The position numbers and the translations under genes were made by a program. From positions 31,748,501 to 31,812,500 of the forward strand of contig CAIIXF020000012.1 in assembly GCA_903813345.2 (NCBI GenBank): a DNA stretch of 64,000 nt, given 5' to 3'. The notes beneath the pieces were generated by a model, which saw only the letters and a program-made list of their open reading frames with translations, did not search any database and was not told the origin of the DNA. Source of the stretch: Owenia fusiformis (taxonomy: Eukaryota > Annelida > Polychaeta > Sabellida > Oweniidae). This document shows, in pieces, positions 51,431 through 60,889 of the stretch (positions are counted from its first letter, which is position 1; the number at the start of each line of letters is the position of its first letter).

Positions 51431-51781
51431 GTGCAGTATGGCAAGTGATTTTATTTGTTTTCAGCATAATTTTGGTCATCGAAAATTAATATCTTCAAAA
51501 CTAGACTTTCAATACAATAATATTTTTTCAAGATGTTTTGGACCCCTTGTTGAATAATCTTTTCATGCAATAAAAATCAGAAAAGGGAGATCCTCTTTTG
51601 AGTAAATAGGTTCAATATTTTGAAAAAATGTTGACATGGGGTCCCTATTCATACTTTTTCGAATTGTCCGATTGATATTTTTATCATCATGGGTACTCCA
51701 CTTGAAGGAAAATATATTGTTTTAATAAAAATTACTCATGGTGAAAGATATGACTGTCTAAAATCACTTGCCATACTGCAC
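51431..51781. repeat. inverted-repeat element in the Tbx1/10 3' region
   Basis: A perfect 22-bp inverted pair (the arm begins GTGCAGTATGGCAAGTGATT) occupies 51431-51452 and 51760-51781, with weaker similarity on either side. Probably a MITE of about 350 bp inserted in the 3' UTR or just after it. If transcribed, it would form a stem. Confidence 0.75.
51569..51574 (+). promoter_or_regulatory. candidate Tbx1/10 poly(A) signal AATAAA
   Basis: The AATAAA nearest the stop, about 370 nt downstream, lies between the arms of the inverted repeat. Another AATAAA at about 51724 is also possible. Confidence 0.35.
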
Positions 51782-51899
51782 ATGGACCTTTATTCTTGTA
51801 CACGTTGCGTAATATTAGACAGCACTTATAGAACACCATACCATTCTCATAATAACCATTATCATCGTCAAACTACCGGTTGGAAATGTTAATTGATAA

Positions 51900-52780
51900 G
51901 TTACTATTGTTATATTAAATGCTGTCAGTGTTACTCAGGCTGCCATACGTATTTGTTAATTTACATGCATAATAATTTTCAGACATTAATGCCTAAATAG
52001 TTATTATAGATTGCCCATATGACACTCACAGAGTTCACTTCGAATGGAAACTAAAAACTCCCCAGATCAAGACTCATACAAAAAGGGTTAACCCTTTATA
52101 GCTGAAACTATAAGCTATCGAAAGGGTTTTAACACAGGATAATGAGTTTTTGCTAGTCGTGTATCTACCAGACAGTGTACACCTCTCCCTAAAATATACA
52201 TGGATGGCCTACAAAAAAGAAAACTTTATATGAAAGACTCAGATTGTTGGTATAATAGTTAGTCGATATAATATAGTTTTCTGCTAGCTATGAGGCAGGC
52301 GAGGCAAGTGATCAAAATCTTACAAAAAAAATCTAGAAATTTTAGACTAAATTACTAATATCCTAGATGAGTATAATGTCATATTTTCCTCGGCTATTTT
52401 AATTTACCTTTCTTTAACTTATTTGCCTCATCTTGGCTTATTTGCCTCGCCTATTGCTGCATCCTGGCTACCCCATGGCAGTGCGTACTTATTCAGTCAG
52501 CCTAGTTGTACATAAGAAGCTATTTAGATTATTGTACTTGGTGTGTAACACATGTAGAGCATATCATGGAAGACAGGGTATAATGTATATATTATATAAT
52601 ATTGTATACATGCGTATTGTATAAAATCAATGAAATTGAATAAAAAATAGCTATGCAATGTTGCACAATCTTAAAACCATGTTATGAATGATTTGATTTG
52701 GCTAGTCAATAGGGAGGTTAAGTTAGCACTGTTTTGAAGAACCTGTACGTGAAACGTGTACAATTACGGAATCTCGCTGG
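51900..52780. other. intergenic stretch, nothing recognised
   Basis: No exon, RNA gene or repeat could be supported on either strand. Confidence 0.4.
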
Positions 52781-52786
52781 CCTTTG

Positions 52787-53260
52787 TTTGCCCTAGGATG
52801 AAGAAATGAACCCCATTTCAACCAATTGACTTTAGGTGGGCAACATTACCGGGGGTTATGACATTTACACGTTTACGTTAAAGTTCTCCCATATAGGTGT
52901 AACATAACCTTTCTAGAAATTATTTTCTAGAAATTTGAAATACTGGATACTGGAGGGAGAAATACAAGTTTAATATATACGAAGTAAGACATGTTGTAGC
53001 ACTATTCATTTCTTCATCCTAGGTTTGCCCAATTGAGTGTGTTGGTGTGAGGAAAACAGTTGTGAAAAGGTCCCCAACATTCCCGGGGTTATGATATTTA
53101 CACGTTTACGTTCAAGTTCCCTCATATACGTGTAACTTTTCCTCTCAATAGTTACTCGATAAGAAGTACTGGATAGAGAAATGGGAGGAGATGGAAGGAG
53201 AAATACAATTTTGAGAAACGATCGAACCAAGACATGTTGTATGACTTTAAAATGTGTGCT
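52787..53260. repeat. direct repeat of about 230 bp with inverted ends
   Basis: A block with GGGGTTATGAxATTTACACG then TTTACGTT occurs at about 52853 and 53091, each followed by GAGAAATACAA and AAGACATGTTGTA. The segment CCTAGGATGAAGAAATGA (52792) reappears inverted at 53008. Confidence 0.75.
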
Positions 53261-53309
53261 TTCGAAAACATGATGGGTAACATTTCTAAGCCACACATTA
53301 AACTCAAGA

Positions 53310-53700
53310 CTGCATTTTAAATTGTATCATATTGTGTAACATTGTAATGTATTGTAATGCACTGCATTGTATTAAAGTGCATCAAGATACACATTTGATT
53401 TCAATCATTTCAGTGACATAACACAGTTGCTTCCGAAAAATAGTCAACAATTGATTGTTTCAGTGCGATATAGTGCAATATAATACAATACAATGTAATA
53501 CAATACATACATTGCAATATGGTGCAATACAATCCATACGATTCAATACAATGCATATAGTGTAATGCAATATATAATGTACAATAGAATACAATGCAAT
53601 GCAGGCAATACATGTACAATATAATACAGTAAAAAGCAATGCAATTCGCATCATACAATGCAATTCAAAGCGATGTAGTACAATACGAAGAGCGTCACCA
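53310..53700. repeat. degenerate AATACAATG microsatellite, both orientations
   Basis: ATTGTAATG-type words run to about 53380, and the reverse (AATACAATG, AATGCAATG) from 53465 to 53690, making a low-complexity foldback. Open frames here are repeat translations. Confidence 0.75.
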
Positions 53701-54337
53701 GGACAAAAATATGAAACAAAACAATTTAAAAAGTTAAATGAGGTACATCATTTTTTGGACTTCATTTGCAGTTTTATTTGATAAACGTCTGAATGTTAAA
53801 ATCGTTACGCCCATGATTACAAATACAAAGGGCGTCATTGATAATATCAATATTTTGAGACTTCGGTCTCCCCGGGGCCAGCGCCCTAGTGCTTATGAGA
53901 CTGAAATCCTCAGCAACAACTCGTGCCTTTACAAATGATTCCCACAAAGTCCCTCAATGCAATGCACAGCTTACATTACATCACTGAGACTTGGAGCGTA
54001 TTCTTAGACTCGAGGACTTATCTCTAGTTGTCTAACTTGAGTAATTAGTCCTAATGTAATGTAATGACCCCAATATCTGTTGTGATAGATGTATCTAGAA
54101 CCTAGAAAGCTTCATCTCTATACTAACAAACAAAGTAGACTCCATTGAAGTATAGAAGAGCGTTAGAGATAGCATAAGTGAGGTGAAGTTAATTTGGCTA
54201 AACTTGTGTCTATAAGTGAAAAACGTCCGATCTGGGAAGTAGGAGCGCGCTATCATCAAGTAGTGTGTATCTCTACAAAGAGCTCCTCTCTGATCGGAGA
54301 CAATTTGACCATGTACTTGTATTGCCTTATCATATCA

Positions 54338-54590
54338 GGAGTACACCCTCCTCCAAAAGTTTGACAAGGAGTTCACTTTCGGACCACATGTAATACTAGT
54401 TGTAGCCTATTTGTTTGACGATTTTAATAAACTCACCAAATGTATTTTGATATCATTTAAAAAGTGTTTTCGACCGATTGAAAAAGTTAGAAACAAGATT
54501 TATGTTCTCACATATATGTAAATAGGATGGGTATCACGCTTTCAAATTAAACTTCAGGTTGCCAAACTTATGGAGGGGGGTGTACGAATG
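54338..54590. mobile_element. possible MITE with GTACACCCTCCTCC ends
   Basis: GTACACCCTCCTCCAAAAGTTTG at the left faces its near-inverse (CAAACTTATGGAGGGGGGTG then TAC) at the right. Target duplication not resolved. Confidence 0.6.
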
Positions 54591-54599
54591 TATGAAAAA

Positions 54600-56480
54600 G
54601 AAAAATCATAAATAACACTTAGTTTTTGTCGATGCAAAAGTCTTCAAAATTCACCTGCTAAGCATTCTAAATCCAGACTATAGAGGATATTTCTAGAATC
54701 AATAAACGTTCAGGAACGTAGAGTACATGTAGCTATGCCACATAAAAGTTCGGATTTTTTCAATTGATAGAAAGGATCAAATGTTTTTAGAGTAAATGCT
54801 AATCTAATGAAAATTACAGATATGCAGGCATTCGGGTGGTGACATGCAACATCGTATTCTAAGGCCCGGAAATGCAGTAATAAAAAAACTAAAATCACGT
54901 TTGTTGTGTTAGACTCCAGGGGTTAGACTAAGATCTATAATTCCCCATCGTTTTTAGCTTTAGTCTCGTCTATTGTCTGGAGAATATACAAATACAGTAC
55001 ACAACTTATAAATAAACAACTCAACATGTTATATAAAATATATTTAATTTGGAACCTTTCATTTCTTATTCCTTGGCCCCAGACCTTATCCATGGATACA
55101 ATATTACTGATTTTATATTTGTGCATACTTGTATCTAAATGTCGGCTGACCATTGGTGTGCTCATCTTTACATTTATTATTGCTACTTCATGCCTATTTG
55201 CCATTTTACTTTCAAACTGTGGACTTAACGCTTTTAGATATGCTAACCTATTTATCCTATTAGGTACCAACCTTTTAGGCCCAGGGTTGTGATATAGAAC
55301 CTAAGATCACATGCTGTCCGTCTGTAATTTCAAATAATCAAATCAAATTATTCATCATTGTGAATGAATCCCGGAGGATGAATTTGGCAGTAATTATAAG
55401 AAGGCTGCAAAAACCTGGGAAAACATGGAGAGACCCAAGCAGTCATATAGCACTAGAAGGACAATCTTTGTAACAACAAGTGATATATTACTGCTTCTGT
55501 TTTTGTAGTTGCAAAATTAGAACCGCCTACCCCCCCCCCAACCCTATTGGCTCCAGGCAACCGTTTCACTTGATTCATAGCATCACGATCACTCAAAGAA
55601 TATGCTGTTTTCAGTTCTGAAAGTGATACTTTACTTTATTTACAACTGTTAATAAAATGACAGTCACGCAGACGTAGGCAGTTTTGAAATCCAGATTTTA
55701 TAACCAACGAATCAAAACCAGACACAGTCTTAATGGTAATAAATTAGGAAGAGGTTGTCAGTGGGTCACTTTCCTGGAGAGTCTCTGGTTCTGCCTCATT
55801 CCTCATATTACACTTGTATTTCATCTGTCGTCTGCTTACCTTCATTTCTCTTTGAAGAAGTGAATATTATCTCAGTATTCATTGGACAGATTCCTATACA
55901 TTGTTTGTCATACAAATCAAGGCATTGGGGGGGGGTTGACTTTCGGGCATTTCTCATTGTATTATGGATGAAATCGGCGCGGGTGTTTTGACAAGTGTCG
56001 TTTCTTGGTGTGTTTAGTTAGCTTTAATTATTATTTTCAAATTATGGTCACCATTTTAATCGCTATGATCAGGTAATATTTACCGGAAATTTGTTTTGAA
56101 TCTACTTGATCATTTCGCCTTGTTCTAATCCAAAATACATCTTATTATTCGTACTAAGAATTATTGTGCAAAACATTAAAATAGCTATAGAGTACCCTAC
56201 ATGTATATCCAAGAGATACAAAAAAAGTGTAGAAGTAGGACTATGAATTAAGATCCATCTTCAGATGAAAGAGCTTCACAGAGCTACTTTCTCAAAGAGA
56301 GAAAGAAGAGTTTCTGGATCGTGGACTGCCTGCGCTCGGAGGAAGATACTGATCAGATAATGCTGATCTCATTATATTAACTCTGTACTAATATCACGTT
56401 ATTGAAAATATATGAAATGAATTGAAAGATGGCGGTGCAATCAAAACTAGATCAAATGACTTTCAATGGTTATTTCTTCA
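54600..56480. other. intergenic stretch, nothing recognised
   Basis: Open frames near 55.0-55.3 kb on both strands are hydrophobic but lack motifs and splice support. Confidence 0.4.
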
Positions 56481-56529
56481 TGAAAATGTTTTACAAATAG
56501 GGTCGCGTTTTGTAAAACAAAGATCTTGA

Positions 56530-56790
56530 AATACAAATGACGACAATGGTTGCCGACAACGGATGACACAGATGCTTGATTTTATAAATAACCGATAGCA
56601 GAATAATTGATGACACAAATAGTTGATGACACGAGTGAAGGATGGCAAAAATGACAAAACTGTTTGATGACAATAGTTGATGACATAAACGGTTGGTGGC
56701 AGAAAAGGCCAAATGTACAAATGGTTGATGACAAAGGGTTGAGATACAAGTGACTAATGACACAAAATAGTTAATGATATATATGGCTTC
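56530..56790. repeat. degenerate GTTGATGACA tandem repeat
   Basis: About a dozen words close to AAATxGTTGATGACA at irregular 15-25 bp spacing. An old minisatellite. Confidence 0.7.
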
Positions 56791-56799
56791 CGGCACGCT

Positions 56800-58120
56800 G
56801 TTCATCTCTGGGTTGTAGGGCTCGCTTGGAGACAGCTAGGCTACTTAGATTCATATAATAATACTATTCTAGTATGCCAGAAGTTTTGGTCGGATACTCT
56901 CTGTCTCGCATCGAAACCAACCTTTTACTTCAGTCATTTAGACACATTGTTACTGAAACCAGAAGAAAGGACTCCGTGTCTTCAATTACAGAGATAGGAC
57001 TATCGTACGTACAAAACATTGCACACACCAGACTATTACTAGACTCATATAATCAAACAAATGCCTATTGGATTTAATTATCCATACAATAATACACTTA
57101 TCTCCAAAATAGTAGGATCCCAATCTCCTCGCAAATCTTCAGAAATGTTCTCTAAACGCCCTTGAGGATAAAACAATGATCAGTGTGCGATTTTATGAAT
57201 GGGGAAAAACGGATACAATTTATCTCAGTTAAGTTAGCCGTCAATTGCGAAAAGTGTTATATCACAAAAGTAACTATACTTTAGATAAAATTCGATTGAA
57301 AAACGTAATATTTTATTTATGACTTTGGTAATCTATTTGGTAATTGATTAATTACCCTCGTCCTAATTACCCTATCTGTTCTACTTAGAGACGTATGTAA
57401 CAAATCACTGGTGGTCGCCGTGTTCAGATTTAGTGTACGTTTACAGATACCATGGTCAGTAGTATAGTAACCAAGAGTCTATAATAGAAACTTCATAGAA
57501 GTTTATCAAATGAGACAGTGACCGCTGATCGTGAAGAATGGAGCAGTCTTTTAAAAATCATACCAGTGTCACTATTACGCTAAATGTACTTTTCTGGAAG
57601 AAGAATCGAGATATCTAGTCAAATGTTAACGTTCTTTACCATTGATGAAACATTCAATCCATTATAATTGAAAATTGTGCCTGATATTAGTTAATCTTAA
57701 AAATCGAAGGATGATCTTCGATAATAAAATCAGAATCCAATGGGATTTCTTAAAAACAAGTATGACATGGAATGACAAAAACAAGATATTTTTGAAAACA
57801 TTTCAACTCGTCTCCTTTTATGTTCAAGAAAGCAGGGGCCTTAAGAGTGCGATGATTCTCACTTAAGGCGAAACGAACGGACACGCCAGGTGTTATGTTT
57901 TAAACGGCGTCGGTTTGTTGCGCATAGTGTGTTTTTCATGGAGGGTCTTTGAACTCCACGTTCTGTCAAAAACACTACACGTTTGCGTAGATCATCACTT
58001 TAAGAAACAATGTAAAGAAAGACGAAAGGTTTTCAAAATGAGACGTCCGACCCCACCTGATAACCTATTACTAGTACATGTATTAAAGTTGTTTAAAACA
58101 CAAATACAATTTTAGAACTC
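56800..58120. other. intergenic stretch, nothing recognised
   Basis: A plus-strand open frame at 56874-57077 has protein-like composition but no motif or partner exon. Confidence 0.35.
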
Positions 58121-58121
58121 A

Positions 58122-58326
58122 GGCCCGTAGCCAGGGGGGGGGGGGGGGTTCGGGGTGTTCGGGCGAACCCCCCCCCCCTGGCCAAAATTTATTTCAAAAT
58201 CATACAGTTTTTCACCATTCTGACTAATTTTGGCTTGTGATTTTTGGCCAAATTTGCCAAAGTGAACCCCCTCCAGAATTTATGGAAAAGTGAACCCCCC
58301 CTTGGAAAATTCTGGCTACGGGCCTG
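58122..58326. mobile_element. MITE with CAGGCCCGTAGCCAG ends
   Basis: The 5' end AGGCCCGTAGCCAG is matched by CTGGCTACGGGCCT at the 3' end. Interior has G14-type and C12-type homopolymers and AGTGAACCCCC twice. Elements with these ends are common in marine invertebrate genomes. Gene-poor sequence follows to 59.6 kb. Confidence 0.85.
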
Positions 58327-58329
58327 GAA

Positions 58330-59636
58330 CTTCTTAAATAATTTACGAAAGAATTTATGAAAGAATTACTCTTTTTGATTTCAGCGTCTCGAAAATAATG
58401 TGCGTTCATTGAAATCGTGGCTCGCTTTATTGATTAAATTGTTATTAAGCCCTTAGCTTATTTGCCATTGTAGGGTTTGGGTTCTTCGTTGCTATTTTAT
58501 TTTCAAGCAAAGATTCTGGTTAACACTGAAGTGAAAGACAAAACTATAATTACCCATTTTCGGCAGTCATCGTTCTACTGTTAGATGCCATTTTATCTAA
58601 GACACCAAAAATGGCAAATTAATTTTTGCCGCCCCAATCAAAACTAAAATCCTTACGTATATCAGCTGTTTTCATCAATAGTCGCAAATAGCACGTTTTC
58701 CCACTTTTGCTACGTGAACACAATAAATCTCATGCATAGGGAGTTTTTAAAATAAGCGTTTGTAAGATTAATTTGCTGATGTTGGTGTTCGTCGCTTTTG
58801 CACAGTTCGTCTGCTTCAGACAATTTCCCCCCTAAAATACAATTTGTCGTCTGCCAGAACCAATTTCGGAGAACGCTCATGATAACGCTAACAGTTGTCA
58901 AACAAACTATATTTCATACGTAAACACTTCCAATAAAGAATTTCTGACAAATTTGTAGTTTTGCTTGTGCGAAAAGATAAGGATCGCTAAAGAAAATTAC
59001 AGCATTTCAGACTTCAAGCCGCCTTGTCTGATACTAACTTAAACACTACGCTAAACATCAATAAAATTATGAGCAAACGCTATCATTCATTGTAGAAAAA
59101 CATACGTTTTTTTGTTTCTTGGAAGTCGCACGATAGCATCAGTACCAAGTCATCTCAACCAACTGCTTTCAATCCTGGGATATTTTCTGATTGGATATAT
59201 AATACATGTATTATGTATCCAATCAAGAGACACCAAAATGTTTTCCTCTTACTGAGAAAGTCTCTCTCTAAAATTTCGCTAATGATGGCAATGATGGAAT
59301 CTTTTGGGAGTGTCTCAAAACTTTTTCCAAAAACGTGGCTAGTAAGTATCTCAAAGAAAATGACCATGTATTTTGCACAACATTCATGTAAATACAAAAT
59401 CACAACGACCTCTTTAACTAGCTTTTGACAACGGATAAACTTTATTTTCCTTAATTGAAAGATCTCTTTGAACAGTGTCGAGAGAGTTACGGGCTAGAGT
59501 TGTGATATTATTTCTACTTTGGTGTTGACAGGTCAATTCCCCATTTAAAGCGTTTGTTCTCTTCTTTATGTGGAACGGTGGCTTCCCGGCAAAATATTGC
59601 CTAATGATTATTTATTTCTAAGCAATCTTATAACGA
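58330..59636. other. intergenic stretch, nothing recognised
   Basis: No supported exon. A short palindrome (ATAATACATGTATTAT) lies near 59200. Confidence 0.4.
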
Positions 59637-59772
59637 GGCATTAACATGCAAAATGTCACCACCTGCCATTTGCTACAGACGTCAAACATCGGACGTCGTA
59701 CGCCAAACACCGTCCACAAAGAAGTTGGAGACGATAATACTATGTCACTACGGCTTGGGGTGGTGACATAAT
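59637..59772. repeat. TGTCACCACC-ended repeat, copy C (best preserved)
   Basis: Has both ends: ATGTCACCACCTGCC at the left and GGGGTGGTGACATAAT at the right, with the TGCTACAGACG core. Defines the MITE family also seen at 958, 7736 and 9375. Confidence 0.8.
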
Positions 59773-60334
59773 AACAAAATTGTAACAATAATTTTCAAGT
59801 ATATCTTTTTTACCTTTAAATCAGTTTTTATTTCCATTTTAAAGACAATCAAAATTGACAAACGTAAAGTCATGAATTGTTTCAATAAAATAGTATAAAT
59901 AAACGTTTTGTGTTGACTACATTTTAGAATACATTGACATGACATAAAAATCAAAGGCATAATTGGCCCTATGCTAAGTAACACAATTTAAAAAGCATTT
60001 CAGATTTTCCGATGGCACTTCTGTTTGATGAGACTAAATACCCATAATGTAAGTATGGGTAATATTTCCCTAACATTTTCCTGTAGCCACCATTTAGTTG
60101 TGAACTAGCCTACTACTTATGAATGTGTCCGTGTGGTCAATTATTTCAGCTTTGTAAAATCATTTGTACTTTAGCAGTAGTATGTCTAGGGTCAAGGAGG
60201 AAATCCATGAATGTAGATATGTTCCAATTACATGGACTTTGAAAATCTATCTACTGACTATCAACTCTTAACAACTTGTGTCAAAGGAGCTTGTATAGCT
60301 AGACTTAATACATTGTTGATAAAGTGATCTCCCT

Positions 60335-60525
60335 AGGATCTTTTCTCAGGTGGGTGCAAAATTCTCATTTTTACAATTCAGACCAAAATTGGTCAAAATA
60401 TGACATTTTCATGATTTTTCTCATTTTCAAGTGGGTGCAAATGGATTTTCAGTTGGGTGCAAGACTATTTTCAAAATCTCAGGTTGGTGCTACACCCACC
60501 TGCTTTAATGCTGGGGAGACCACTG
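60335..60525. repeat. low-copy repeat with GTGGGTGCAA words
   Basis: GTGGGTGCAAA (60351), GTGGGTGCAAATGG (60431) and TTGGGTGCAAG (60453) face ACACCCACCTG at the right. Probably a short inverted-repeat element. It contains the likely poly(A) signal of the RNase Z gene. Confidence 0.55.
60504..60509 (-). promoter_or_regulatory. candidate poly(A) signal ATTAAA of the RNase Z gene
   Basis: The common variant ATTAAA on the minus strand, 55-60 nt after the stop codon. Confidence 0.35.
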
Positions 60526-60563
60526 TGATAAGACAAAGAGAATCCAACTAAAGATGAATGATG

Positions 60564-60889
60564 TCATAAAAGCTCTTTAGCTAAAGTTGACACGAATACT
60601 TTATGCCTCATTTCAGCTGGCACCGATTGCATAACAGTCTCTTGTATGAATCTACTTGAGTATTTATCACTGAAATGTACAAGCATAATACTCTGTACAT
60701 CCTGCAGTATGTCCAAATTAACTACAATCTCTTGGAGATGAGTATGGCCTCTTTCTCTGGCCTTCTCAACTGATGTCTTCCCTTTGAAGTCTACTTCATT
60801 GTCAATGTATGTACACTCAGTGATCAGGAGTTTCACTTTGAGAAGGTCTCCATTGTCAGGGTTGTGGAAAATATCAAACATTGTGTCTC
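60564..60889 (-). CDS. RNase Z exon 5 (terminal)
   Basis: DTMFDIF completes the TGDT metal loop. Then KVKLLITECTYID, KARERGHTHLQEIV, IMLVHFSDKYSS and a short tail to TAA. About six extra residues (around FKGKT) sit between ECTYID and the HTH block compared with plant TRZ. The open frame extending upstream of the acceptor into the minisatellite is not coding. Confidence 0.95.

Noticed and set aside
55026-55292. Hydrophobic 88-codon frame as a membrane protein
   Set aside because: No Kozak context, homologue or partner exon; the opposite strand is open over the same interval, which fits low-complexity composition.
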